From Elusimicrobiota bacterium (GTDB taxonomy: Bacteria > Elusimicrobiota > Elusimicrobia > JACQJN01), in assembly GCA_016205045.1 (NCBI GenBank), contig JACQJM010000109.1, positions 1 to 23,197 of the forward strand: DNA of 23,197 nucleotides, in the 5' to 3' direction. Under the pieces are notes generated by a model. That model made no database searches and was not told where the DNA came from. It saw only the letters and a program-made list of their open reading frames with translations. Below, piece by piece: positions 1 to 7,493 of this stretch. The number at the start of each line of letters is the position of its first letter. Position 1 is the stretch's first letter. The position numbers were made by a program, and so were the translations under genes.

Positions 1-50
1 ATTTCCCTCCCCCTTGACGGGGGAGGACCAAGGTGGGGGTGATTAAAAAG
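1..50 (+). repeat. GC-rich dispersed hairpin repeat, copy 1 (cut at left by window edge)
   Basis: This 50-bp sequence matches 2884-2933 at 47 of 50 positions. The differences are at local positions 18, 28 and 29. Its core is a hairpin: CCTCCCCC at 6-13 pairs with GGGGGAGG at 19-26. A G-rich tail and GATTAAAAAG follow. The repeat ends 1 nt before the ATG of the small ORF at 52, so its AAGGTGG (30-36) is the only purine-rich stretch upstream of that start. Unlike copy 2, no second hairpin follows on the right. The left boundary lies outside the window. Confidence 0.85.
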
Positions 51-51
51 C

Positions 52-219
52 ATGGATGAAATGTTGAAGGGAAATTATAAATTAAACAAACCCATCACCA
101 AGAAAGAGGCCCCTGCCGACAACTCCGAACAGGAGTTTGAGGCCAGCGCTCTCCAAAAGTTGGGTGGCAGCATCGCCTTCGTAAAGAAGTCCACCGGTTT
201 CATCTGGAAAGGCAAATGA
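52..219 (+). CDS. Small hypothetical protein (55 aa), coupled to the DUF115 gene
   Basis: An ATG at 52 opens a 56-codon frame that is closed upstream by an in-frame TGA at 40-42. It ends with TGA at 217-219, which overlaps the ATG of the next gene (216) in an ATGA junction. That junction type recurs throughout this window, and it is the main reason to think the frame is translated. The protein is hydrophilic and lysine/glutamate rich, with no transmembrane segment. Its C-terminal third runs LQKLGGSIAFVKKSTGFIWK. I do not recognise a family. The LGG could be read as a double-glycine-like leader end, but the hydrophobic spacing is one residue off the usual pattern and no peptidase-transporter is nearby. 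A second possible start is the ATG at 61. It could be a genuine small protein or a chance frame. Confidence 0.5.
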   Translation: MDEMLKGNYKLNKPITKKEAPADNSEQEFEASALQKLGGSIAFVKKSTGFIWKGK

Positions 220-1226
220 ACTCGTCGGACCTCGGGCAGCGCCTAACCCGACGCATCGGGGAGGCCACCCTTCTCAAGAGCCACCGCATCGTCTCAACCA
301 ACGCAGAAGCCAACAGGCCTTACTTCGGGAAGACGATCGCGGATATACCTGCCCCGGCTGAACCCGAAGGCGCCGCCATCGTGATCGTGGGCGGCCCAAG
401 CCTCCACCGTAAAAACCGCATCCGACAGATCTTAGAATCTGGATTTAAGGGAGATATTATTGCTGCGGATGGGTCTATGGGCTACTGCATTCGCAACGGG
501 TTGACCCCTCACTATGTCGTCACTGTGGATGGCCATCCCACCCGGATGGTGCGTTGGTTCGGAGATCCCGATCTGGAGAAACGTGCACCCGACGACTATT
601 TCGGCCGTCAAGACCTGGATCCTGATTTCTGGAAAGACCAGGTGCGCACCAACCGTGAGCTCATTGAGATGATCGACCGCCACGGCCCAAAAATGAAGGC
701 CGTCATCGCCACCAGCGCCCACCTGACCGTCACCCGGCGCTGCATCCAGGCGGGCATGGATTTGTATTGGTGGAACCCGCTATATGACGATTACGAGCAG
801 ACTGGCAGCGTCACCAAGCGCCTGTTTGAATCCAACGGCATTCCCTGTATGGTGACAGGCGGCAATGTCGGCACAAGCGCATGGATCTTCGCCCACTCCG
901 TTCTGAAACGCAAACACGTAGCGCTTTTGGGCATGGATCTCGGCTATGCGCCTGGAACTCCCCTGCGCAACACTCAGTACTACTATGAGATCTGCAATCT
1001 TTTGGGGGAATCTCGGGCTGGGGAAGCCTACATCCAAATCCACAACCCACATCTAGGGGAAACCTGGTTCACAGACCCCACCTATTATTGGTACCGACAA
1101 GTTTTCCTAGAGCTTTCGGCCCAGACTGATTGCCAGACCTATAACTGCACCGAGGGTGGGACGCTCTTTGCCGAGCACATCCCCTTTATACCCCTGCAGA
1201 AATTTTTGGATGGGGTTGGAAATTAA
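216..1226 (+). CDS. DUF115 / 6-hydroxymethylpterin pyrophosphokinase MptE-like protein
   Basis: The 336-aa product looks like the DUF115 family, which includes archaeal MptE and bacterial motility-associated (Maf-type) glycosyltransferases. Family signs are a Rossmann-like strand with GGPSL at residues 59-63 (family pattern GxGPSL), AADGSMGY near 83-90, and the VVTVDGHP segment with D105. Later segments such as GGNVGTSAWIFA and HVALLGMDLGYA are also typical. No signal peptide or membrane segment is visible, so the protein is probably cytoplasmic. The ATG at 216 overlaps the upstream small ORF by 4 nt, and the TAA shares 1 nt with the next ATG. In bacteria, DUF115 genes often sit in flagellin-glycosylation or envelope-glycan loci, which fits the cluster downstream. 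Its substrate cannot be read from the sequence, and a pterin role is unlikely in this setting. Confidence 0.8.
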   Translation: MNSSDLGQRLTRRIGEATLLKSHRIVSTNAEANRPYFGKTIADIPAPAEPEGAAIVIVGGPSLHRKNRIRQILESGFKGDIIAADGSMGYCIRNGLTPHYVVTVDGHPTRMVRWFGDPDLEKRAPDDYFGRQDLDPDFWKDQVRTNRELIEMIDRHGPKMKAVIATSAHLTVTRRCIQAGMDLYWWNPLYDDYEQTGSVTKRLFESNGIPCMVTGGNVGTSAWIFAHSVLKRKHVALLGMDLGYAPGTPLRNTQYYYEICNLLGESRAGEAYIQIHNPHLGETWFTDPTYYWYRQVFLELSAQTDCQTYNCTEGGTLFAEHIPFIPLQKFLDGVGN

Positions 1227-2788
1227 TGGCCAAGGTCCTCTTGATCAATCCTGTCGTACGCATGGAAGACAATCCCAAACATGTGCCCTACGGGATAGCG
1301 CTTTTAGCCGCCATCGCAGATGCAGAAGGGCACCAGGTCCAAATCTTTGATGCCAATGCTTGGCGGCCAGATGACCAAACCCTGCGCGAGGTGCTGGAAG
1401 CTGATTCTTGGGATTTGATCGGGGTGGGCGGCATTTCCACCACCTATGGTTACATCAAAAAGATCGTGAAGATGGCGGTGCAGGCCGCGCCCCAGGCGCT
1501 TCGGGTGGTGGGAGGAGGCGTACTGACCTCTATCCCCCAGGACATCATGCGGCTTTTGCCTGAAATTGACATTGGCGTGGTGGGGGAGGCCTTTATCAAC
1601 TTCCCGGAGATGTTGCGGCGCATCGACACAGGGGAAAAGGATTGGTCCCAGGTGAAGGGGCTTATTTGGCGAGATTCTGAAGGGCGAGCGCATCTCAATC
1701 CACCCGTGGAGTTGATCCCCGACCTGGACGTTTTGCCGTACCCGGCCTGGGATATGCTACCCCTGGACATCTACTTTGCCAACAGCGCCCTGCTTTATAG
1801 TGAGGAAGCCTTCAACTCTCGCAGGCGTCTAGACATCAACGGCAGCTTCGGCTGTCCCTTCATATGCCGTTTCTGTTTTCATCTAGGACTGGCCGGCGAC
1901 CTACAGTATGAGGACACCGCAAACGATCGGGCAGACGTTGTGTTCACCCATGATAGGACCAATCGCTGGCACAGCCCGCGCTACATCGTTCAGATGGCCA
2001 AGTACATGCACCAAAAGTACGGGGTGGATTTTTTGCTTTTCTACGATGAGAATCTACTGGCCATCAACTCCTCTGCCAAGAATAAGTGGCTTCCAGAAAT
2101 CTGCCGTTTGTGGATTGAGGAGGGCCTTCAACCCACCTGTTCTCGCTTGGGAGTCCCGCACGACGAAAAAATTTGCAAAGATGGTGTCCACTGGGGAGGG
2201 ACCAGCCACGCTTCTTTAGCCAACCCCACTCTGCTCAAGCAGATGCGAGAAGCAGGTTGTTCCCAACTCCTGTACGGATATGAATCGTTTTCCTCTCGCA
2301 TTCTCAAAAACGTGGGCAAGGGGGCCACGCCGGAGACTAATGAGCGCTCACTAAAGCTCACCCTGGAGGCGGGCATCCGCCCCATCCCAAACCAGATGAT
2401 GGGATTCCCGGATGAGTTTTTCGACAGCCTCATCGATTGTGTAGAGGCTTGGGACCGCATGGGCATTCAAGTCAAACCCTTCTTCGCCACTGCCTATCCA
2501 GGCACGGAGTGGTACAACAAATATAAAGACAATATCCTGGCCCAATACGACGGAGATCTGGATGCCTTCCTGTTGGACCTGGGAGACGCGACCAAAATCA
2601 CGGCAACCATCTGCGAAAACTTTAATGCGGTAGACCTCTTGGGGTTGCGTGAATTGATGGTCAACCGAGACATTAAACGTATCCGGGAATATGAGAAGGT
2701 TTGGCGCAGCGTGCATGGGGAGCCAAAATTTTCGGACGTGCGCTGGCCCCAAGCAGAGCGCCGGCAAAAGGTTCCAGTACTGATCTAG
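1226..2788 (+). CDS. B12-binding-domain radical SAM protein
   Basis: The 520-aa protein has the usual order for this superfamily. An N-terminal cobalamin-binding-like Rossmann domain spans about residues 1-165 (VLLINPV start, DLIGVGGIST, RVVGGGVLTS, GVVGEAF). A radical SAM barrel follows, with the cluster-binding CxxxCxxC formed by C210, C214 and C217 in GCPFICRFC. YDENLL and the later LLYGYESFS and NQMMGFPDE segments are standard barrel motifs. The enzyme should bind a [4Fe-4S] cluster and SAM. Members with this layout carry out methylations, cyclisations and similar chemistry on lipids, cofactors or peptides; the substrate here is unknown. The start ATG overlaps the previous TAA by 1 nt (TAATG), so the two genes are very likely co-translated. 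The stop is followed by about 70 nt and then the palindromic element. Confidence 0.9.
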   Translation: MAKVLLINPVVRMEDNPKHVPYGIALLAAIADAEGHQVQIFDANAWRPDDQTLREVLEADSWDLIGVGGISTTYGYIKKIVKMAVQAAPQALRVVGGGVLTSIPQDIMRLLPEIDIGVVGEAFINFPEMLRRIDTGEKDWSQVKGLIWRDSEGRAHLNPPVELIPDLDVLPYPAWDMLPLDIYFANSALLYSEEAFNSRRRLDINGSFGCPFICRFCFHLGLAGDLQYEDTANDRADVVFTHDRTNRWHSPRYIVQMAKYMHQKYGVDFLLFYDENLLAINSSAKNKWLPEICRLWIEEGLQPTCSRLGVPHDEKICKDGVHWGGTSHASLANPTLLKQMREAGCSQLLYGYESFSSRILKNVGKGATPETNERSLKLTLEAGIRPIPNQMMGFPDEFFDSLIDCVEAWDRMGIQVKPFFATAYPGTEWYNKYKDNILAQYDGDLDAFLLDLGDATKITATICENFNAVDLLGLRELMVNRDIKRIREYEKVWRSVHGEPKFSDVRWPQAERRQKVPVLI

Positions 2789-2854
2789 CCATCTACCCCC
2801 CATGCTAGACCAGATAATTTATCATGATTTGGCCGGTCGCAACACCAGAGGCAT

Positions 2855-2862
2855 GTTTCTGA
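2855..2862. repeat. 8-bp direct repeat, left copy (putative target-site duplication)
   Basis: GTTTCTGA here is repeated exactly at 2996-3003. The pair brackets the palindromic element with 1 nt on the left and 2 nt on the right between the direct repeat and the inverted end. Confidence 0.6.
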
Positions 2863-2883
2863 TAGAACTTCCCCGAACTCTCC

Positions 2884-2933
2884 ATTTCCCTCCCCCTTGA
2901 GGGGGGAGGATAAAGGTGGGGGTGATTAAAAAG
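2884..2933 (+). repeat. GC-rich dispersed hairpin repeat, copy 2
   Basis: This 50-bp sequence matches window positions 1-50 at 47 of 50 positions. The stem is CCTCCCCC (2889-2896) with GGGGGAGG (2902-2909), and the same GATTAAAAAG tail closes it. There is no T-run directly after the stem, so it does not look like a standard intrinsic terminator. Confidence 0.85.
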
Positions 2934-2942
2934 TATTATATT

Positions 2943-2979
2943 CCCCCTCACCCTACCCTCTCCCACCAGGGGAGAGGGA
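2943..2979 (+). repeat. Second GC-rich palindrome (CCCTCTCCC hairpin)
   Basis: A 9-bp perfect stem, CCCTCTCCC (2956-2964) with GGGAGAGGG (2970-2978), has a 5-nt loop and follows CCCCTCACCCTA. From memory, sequences of the CCCTCACCCT..CCTCTCCC..GGGGAGAGGG form are abundant dispersed repeats in several environmental bacterial genomes. It lies within the larger element, next to copy 2 of the first repeat. Confidence 0.8.
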
Positions 2980-2995
2980 TTTGGGGAAGTTCTGC

Positions 2996-3003
2996 GTTTC
3001 TGA
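2996..3003. repeat. 8-bp direct repeat, right copy (putative target-site duplication)
   Basis: This is the second exact copy of GTTTCTGA. It ends 4 nt before the ATG at 3008, so the insertion lies in what would have been the ribosome-binding region of the first cluster gene. Confidence 0.6.
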
Positions 3004-3007
3004 AGCT

Positions 3008-3856
3008 ATGAGTTGCACACTGTGTCAAGACAAAAGTTATTCTCTCCGGGCTGAAGTAGGCTCGGTACGTTACCTAGAATGTGAGGTCTGCCACCTTGTC
3101 TACCAGAACCCCATGCCTGACGCCTCCTCCGCGGGCAACCTATACCAGAAAAAAGGGTACTTTGTGGATCCCAAGAAGGGCACAGACTATATCGGCGGGG
3201 AACAGTGGCTAAGGAAAACGGCCAAGTTTTTCATCAGGCTCATAAAAAAATACTGGCCTGGAGATTTTAAGGAGGCAAAGGTACTGGACTTTGGCTGTGC
3301 TACGGGCGTTTTCCTGGATGAAATTAGGAAACAGGGAGCCATAGTTCAAGGCATTGAGCTGTCCCGCTGGGCCAGTGCCTATGCCCAGTCCAGGTTTGGA
3401 CTGGAGATTTTAGGTCAGGATATCTTTGAACTTGACCTTCCTAAAAATCATTTTGACCTCATCACCATGATTCACAGCGTAGAACACCTTCCCGATCCGG
3501 TAAGGGTGGTGGAACGATTGGTGGAGAGTCTAAAGCCTGGGGGGCTTTTGGTTATCGCAACCCCGGATGTCAGCTCCATGGGGGAGCGATTTTTCGGCAG
3601 TCGGTGGCAGTACTATGTTCCCCATGATCATCTGGCTCTTTTCGACAAATCCTCTGTCACTCGGCTTTTGAAGAAGGTGAATTTAACTCTCTCGGGGATT
3701 GAGCCATACCTTTGGCGACGATGGGGAACACTAGAGGCCCTGATCCTCTTTGGGATTAAGTGGGCCCGGGCAGTGGTTCAAGGATCTTCCTTTCCTCGGG
3801 GAACTCCTAAAGATGGGCTGGTCGTTTTTTCAAGGAAACCTGGAGAGATGTCATGA
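3008..3856 (+). CDS. Class I SAM-dependent methyltransferase with N-terminal zinc ribbon
   Basis: The 282-aa protein begins with two CxxC pairs (C3/C6 and C25/C28) that form a probable zinc ribbon. A Rossmann methyltransferase domain follows, with SAM motif VLDFGCATG at residues 92-100. An acidic loop, the IHSVEHLPDP post-II motif and LKPGGLLVIATP are all typical of polysaccharide-locus methyltransferases. I chose the ATG at 3008 because the first CxxC starts immediately after it. The frame can be extended to a TTG at 2981, but that would put coding sequence inside the inverted end of the palindromic element. The stop overlaps the next ATG (ATGA at 3853-3856). It probably methylates a sugar or a lipid-linked glycan in the cytoplasm; the acceptor atom is unknown. 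Confidence 0.85.
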   Translation: MSCTLCQDKSYSLRAEVGSVRYLECEVCHLVYQNPMPDASSAGNLYQKKGYFVDPKKGTDYIGGEQWLRKTAKFFIRLIKKYWPGDFKEAKVLDFGCATGVFLDEIRKQGAIVQGIELSRWASAYAQSRFGLEILGQDIFELDLPKNHFDLITMIHSVEHLPDPVRVVERLVESLKPGGLLVIATPDVSSMGERFFGSRWQYYVPHDHLALFDKSSVTRLLKKVNLTLSGIEPYLWRRWGTLEALILFGIKWARAVVQGSSFPRGTPKDGLVVFSRKPGEMS

Positions 3857-5055
3857 ACATTGGTTTCAACATCCGACTCCTGGATGCGGAGGTTGCCATC
3901 ACAGGTCAAGTGGTGCATGCAGCCAACCTGCTCGATCAAATCCTAAACATGAACCAACACCATAACATCACCCTGTACGGATACGACGTACCACTGCACA
4001 AAGAATTTGCGACCCATCTGCAAGGTCCGCGGGTAAAGCTTCGCACGATCACCAAAACAGGAAGCCGAGCCCTCGACTATCTCCGGCTTCAAGGCTTGAT
4101 TGCCATCGACCTGGCGCGGGGAAAACTCGATCTCCTCCATGTTTTTACACCCTCCGACTTGGGACCACTCCCCAGCAGAAAGATCCTGGCTACGGTGCAC
4201 GACACTTATTCCTTCTTGTCCGCTAAAGACCGGGAAGGGAAAAACAGCAGATGGTCCACACGATGGAGAGTGGGACTGGCACGAAGGGCTGATGTGGTTG
4301 TAACCGTTTCTGAATTTTCAAAATCTGAGATCCAAAAACACTTGGGTATACCCCCCCAACGCATCCACGTCATCCACAATGGGATCTCACCCCTATTTAA
4401 AGCCCTGGATGCAACCATCCGCAAAGCTTACCGCGAGCGCTTCAACTTTCAAGGAGAAGTCATTCTTCACATAGGAAACTTCACCCCTAATAAAAATTAT
4501 GCGCGCCTCATTCGGGCCTTTAAAGAAGTATCGAAAAATCTCAAAGAGGCTTCGCTGGTCATGGTGGGAGATACCTCCATAGGAAACCACAGAGAGGTTT
4601 TGCGCGTGGTCGCAGAAACCGGACTCTCCCATCGCGTGACCTTTCTCTCCCGTCTGAGCACCCCGGATCTTGTCGGCCTTTACAACGCAGCGGATATTTT
4701 TGTCTTTCCTTCCCTCTACGAAGGCTTTGGCCTGCCCGTGCTGGAAGCAATGGCCTGCGGACTTCCCGTGATCACCTCCAAGACTTCCTCACTCCCTGAA
4801 ATCGTGGGGGATGCCGCACTCCTGGTAGATCCCACGGACGTGCAGGGTCTGGCCCACAGCATGAGCCAACTTCTCACCTCGAGGGCTCTCCAAAAAACAT
4901 ATACCGATCGAGGGATAGAACGCAGCAAAGAGTTTTCGTGGAAACGAGTAGCAGAAAGAGTGCTGAACCTCTACGACCTGTATTCGGCAGAGAATGGTCC
5001 TTTGACAAAAGAAGCTCAAAAAACACCATGCGAATTGCAGTCATCCACAATTTAA
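3853..5055 (+). CDS. Glycosyltransferase family 4 (GT-B) #1
   Basis: This 400-aa GT4 enzyme transfers a sugar from a nucleotide-sugar donor to the growing lipid-linked glycan on the cytoplasmic face. The C-terminal donor domain is textbook: HNGISPLF, ILHIGNFTPNKN, VTFLSRL and the E-x7-E motif formed by E290 and E298 in YEGFGLPVLEAMACGLPV. The N-terminus (MNIGFNIRLLDAEVAITG) is the usual first strand plus glycine-rich turn. The start is fixed by a 4-nt ATGA overlap with the methyltransferase. The 3' end overlaps the next gene by 28 nt. Donor and acceptor cannot be inferred. Confidence 0.9.
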   Translation: MNIGFNIRLLDAEVAITGQVVHAANLLDQILNMNQHHNITLYGYDVPLHKEFATHLQGPRVKLRTITKTGSRALDYLRLQGLIAIDLARGKLDLLHVFTPSDLGPLPSRKILATVHDTYSFLSAKDREGKNSRWSTRWRVGLARRADVVVTVSEFSKSEIQKHLGIPPQRIHVIHNGISPLFKALDATIRKAYRERFNFQGEVILHIGNFTPNKNYARLIRAFKEVSKNLKEASLVMVGDTSIGNHREVLRVVAETGLSHRVTFLSRLSTPDLVGLYNAADIFVFPSLYEGFGLPVLEAMACGLPVITSKTSSLPEIVGDAALLVDPTDVQGLAHSMSQLLTSRALQKTYTDRGIERSKEFSWKRVAERVLNLYDLYSAENGPLTKEAQKTPCELQSSTI

Positions 5056-6281
5056 ATCCAGGAGGAGCCCTCCGCGCTCTTGTTGAAACTACTCGGCGCC
5101 TCTCTCAGCGCCATTCCATAACCATATTCCAACCAAGAGACTCCATCCACAAAGCCATGCTGCCTGACGATTTCAACCTAGAAACGATGGAGTTTTTGTC
5201 CCCCATGGGTCCATCCCCAGGGACTCCCCTGTGGCAAAGACCGTATTTAGACATGCGTTTTCACAAGGACCTAGAAGGCATGTACCGCGCCATGGCTCAA
5301 ACCATACATCGCAGGGGTTACGATGTGGCCTACGTACACCACTGCCGCTACACCCAAAGCCCCTCCATCCTACGTTACCTCAAGATTCCTACCGTATACT
5401 TCTGCCAGGACCCGCCCCGAGGCCTTTACGAACCTCTCATCCCGCGCCCCTATCTAGAAAAGGCTTTCCAATCCAAAACCCGTAATACCATTCGATGGGT
5501 CCGCAACCTCTTGTTCAGGCGTACTGACCGCCTTAACGCACAGTCTGCCACCGTCCTTCTGGCGAACTCTTACTACTCCTCGGAAGTTCTATACCGCATC
5601 TACGGGAAGCTCCCCTCTGTGGTTTATCTGGGAGTGGATGGCACCGTGTTTCGTCCACTGGATGGAACTGAAAAAGCCCCCTGGGTCCTTTCTGTCGGCA
5701 ATCTTGCCCCCACCAAAGGGCATGACCTTGCGATAAAATCTTTATCTTTGATCCCTCCCTCTAGAAGGCCGAAACTTGTCATCGTCACACCTTTAATCTC
5801 GGATCAGGGGAGCCCTGAAGAGAATTACCTCAGGCAACTAGCGGCCTCTCAAGGCGTTACGCTAGACATTCGTTATTCCACCCGCAACATCGAATTGGTT
5901 CGCCTCTATAACGAAGCGGCCCTCACCCTCTACACGCCACGTCTGGAACCCTTTGGATTCGTCCCTCTAGAATCCTCAGCCTGCGGGACTCCGGTCATTG
6001 GCGTGCGTGAGGCAGGAGTCCGAGAGACTATTCTTCACCAGCAAACAGGACTTCTTGTGGAACGAGACCCCCACTCCATGTCCCAGGCCATCGATGGATT
6101 GCTTCAAGATCCCGACTTAGCCAGACGCATGGGCCAAAAAGGAACGGAGTGGGTGCGCTCTCAGTGGACTTGGGAACGCACCTGCGCCGCAGTAGAAAAA
6201 GCCTTCAGAAAAGCCCTTGGCTTGTCTGATACAAACTCGCAGCATGTGGTCGGAACAGCTTATGCCGCAACACGGAACTGA
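5028..6281 (+). CDS. Glycosyltransferase family 4 (GT-B) #2
   Basis: The 417-aa protein starts MRIAVIHNLNPGGALRALVE, a normal GT4 first strand and nucleotide-binding turn. That is why I prefer the ATG at 5028 over an upstream in-frame ATG at 4938, which would add 30 residues lying wholly inside the previous gene. Donor-domain motifs are VLSVGNLAPTKGHD and E307-x7-E315 in LEPFGFVPLESSACGTPV. It overlaps the previous gene by 28 nt and is separated from the next by 3 nt. It should act in cytoplasmic assembly of the repeat unit. Specificity is unknown. Confidence 0.88.
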   Translation: MRIAVIHNLNPGGALRALVETTRRLSQRHSITIFQPRDSIHKAMLPDDFNLETMEFLSPMGPSPGTPLWQRPYLDMRFHKDLEGMYRAMAQTIHRRGYDVAYVHHCRYTQSPSILRYLKIPTVYFCQDPPRGLYEPLIPRPYLEKAFQSKTRNTIRWVRNLLFRRTDRLNAQSATVLLANSYYSSEVLYRIYGKLPSVVYLGVDGTVFRPLDGTEKAPWVLSVGNLAPTKGHDLAIKSLSLIPPSRRPKLVIVTPLISDQGSPEENYLRQLAASQGVTLDIRYSTRNIELVRLYNEAALTLYTPRLEPFGFVPLESSACGTPVIGVREAGVRETILHQQTGLLVERDPHSMSQAIDGLLQDPDLARRMGQKGTEWVRSQWTWERTCAAVEKAFRKALGLSDTNSQHVVGTAYAATRN

Positions 6282-6284
6282 AAG

Positions 6285-7493
6285 ATGACCCCTTCGATTG
6301 TGATCCTCGGGAGCTATCCTCCTCCCTATGGAGGGATAGCCACGCACCTTAAACACTTCATCCCCCATCTTTTGAAACAGAACTATCAAGTCCGCGTAGT
6401 GGCTTCCGGAGAAAGGTTCGAAGTGGAGCAGGTGAATGGTTTCCACGTACACAGGATGACGAAAGATCGGATCCACAATTTTCGCCTTCTCCTTCCTCAA
6501 CTGCCCAGGCTCGCCTCAAGTTTCTTCCGCCAACCGTTTCCTGCCTTAGATTTTTTAAAAGCCCAGGCCATCTTTTCAATCGCAGAGCCACTCATTCAAA
6601 ATGCCCAGCTGATCTGCGCCTACCACCTTCTGCCCTGGGGCTTGGCCGGGGCATGGCTCAGCGAGAAATACAAGCTTCCATTTCTCTGCGCCAATTTCGG
6701 AGAGATTCACAGCAATCCTGCGTTTTACCGACGTCACCTAAAACAAATACAATACATCGCCCGCCAGGCAAAGCATCTGGTGTCCAGCAGCCACCATTGT
6801 GCGCGCGGTCTCTCCCTGATAGGAATCCATAAGCCCGTGGAAACTATTTATATCGGTGTCGATACGCAACTCTTTTCACCCAACAACGATCCCAAAAAGA
6901 TCCGTGCCCGATTCGGAATACCCGAGAATGTGCCCCTGGTGCTGTTCGTAGGGCGCCTGATCCGGGACATGGGTCTCCATACACTGCTGGAAGCAATTCC
7001 TTTGTTTAACTCGAAAGCAGCCACGCTGATCGTAGGAGCCGATGGGAAACTCGCAGACGAATCCCGCAAACTGGCAGTCCGGTATCCAGGACGTGTTTTT
7101 GTCTGCACCGACACTCCCTTTAGTGAACTGCCCTTCTACTACAGCGCAGCCGATCTATTCGTTGCCCCTTCACCTGATAACCGTTCCTGCGGAGGCCTGG
7201 CCATCGAGGAAGCGATGGCCACAGCAAAACCTGTCGTGGCATGCCGGGTGGGAGGGATCCCGGAAACGGTGGTGGACGGAGAGACGGGGCTCTTGATCCC
7301 TCCCGAAAAACCCCATCAACTGGCCGTGGCTATCCAGAAACTACTTGATGACCCTGCTGCCCGCCTGAAAATGGGGGAGGCAGGACGCCAACGCGCCATA
7401 GAACTATTCAGCTTGGAAACCACCAACCGTCTTATGGAACAAGCCTATCGCCGAGCCATGAAGGAAACCATGGATAAAACAAATGGCAGATAG
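6285..7493 (+). CDS. Glycosyltransferase family 4 (GT-B) #3
   Basis: The 402-aa protein has the N-terminal GSYPPPYGGIATHLK pattern of GT4 enzymes, then IYIGVDTQLFSP, VLFVGRLIRDMG and a donor-domain segment GGLAIEEAMATAKPVV. The second glutamate of the E-x7-E motif is present (E309), while the first position is a serine (S301), a variation seen in some GT4 subgroups. The ATG follows the previous stop by 3 nt with no strong Shine-Dalgarno, consistent with translational coupling. It overlaps the following GT2 gene by 11 nt. Confidence 0.88.
   Translation: MTPSIVILGSYPPPYGGIATHLKHFIPHLLKQNYQVRVVASGERFEVEQVNGFHVHRMTKDRIHNFRLLLPQLPRLASSFFRQPFPALDFLKAQAIFSIAEPLIQNAQLICAYHLLPWGLAGAWLSEKYKLPFLCANFGEIHSNPAFYRRHLKQIQYIARQAKHLVSSSHHCARGLSLIGIHKPVETIYIGVDTQLFSPNNDPKKIRARFGIPENVPLVLFVGRLIRDMGLHTLLEAIPLFNSKAATLIVGADGKLADESRKLAVRYPGRVFVCTDTPFSELPFYYSAADLFVAPSPDNRSCGGLAIEEAMATAKPVVACRVGGIPETVVDGETGLLIPPEKPHQLAVAIQKLLDDPAARLKMGEAGRQRAIELFSLETTNRLMEQAYRRAMKETMDKTNGR

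Larger units (their letters stand above)
2863..2995. mobile_element. MITE-like palindromic element (non-autonomous, no ORF)
   Basis: The element has inverted ends. AGAACTTCCCC plus GAA at 2864-2877 is complementary to 2980-2993 at 13 of 14 positions. A perfect 8-bp direct repeat, GTTTCTGA, flanks it at 2855-2862 and 2996-3003, as a target-site duplication would. Inside are two independent GC-rich hairpins (2889-2909 and 2956-2978). It is too short to encode a transposase, so mobility would need one supplied in trans. It sits 4 nt plus the direct repeat upstream of the first methyltransferase ATG. An alternative reading is a REP/BIME-like doublet whose flanking repeats are coincidental. The combination of inverted ends with abutting direct repeats makes insertion the better explanation. 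Confidence 0.6.

Noticed and set aside
2889..2978. The two GC-rich hairpins as intrinsic terminators of the radical SAM gene
   Set aside because: Neither stem is followed by a T-run on either strand of the expected kind, and the flanking inverted and direct repeats explain them better as parts of a repeat element. Some attenuation by the stems cannot be excluded.
2981..3007. TTG-started extension of the first methyltransferase
   Set aside because: It would translate part of the palindromic element's inverted end and direct repeat; the first CxxC follows the ATG at 3008.
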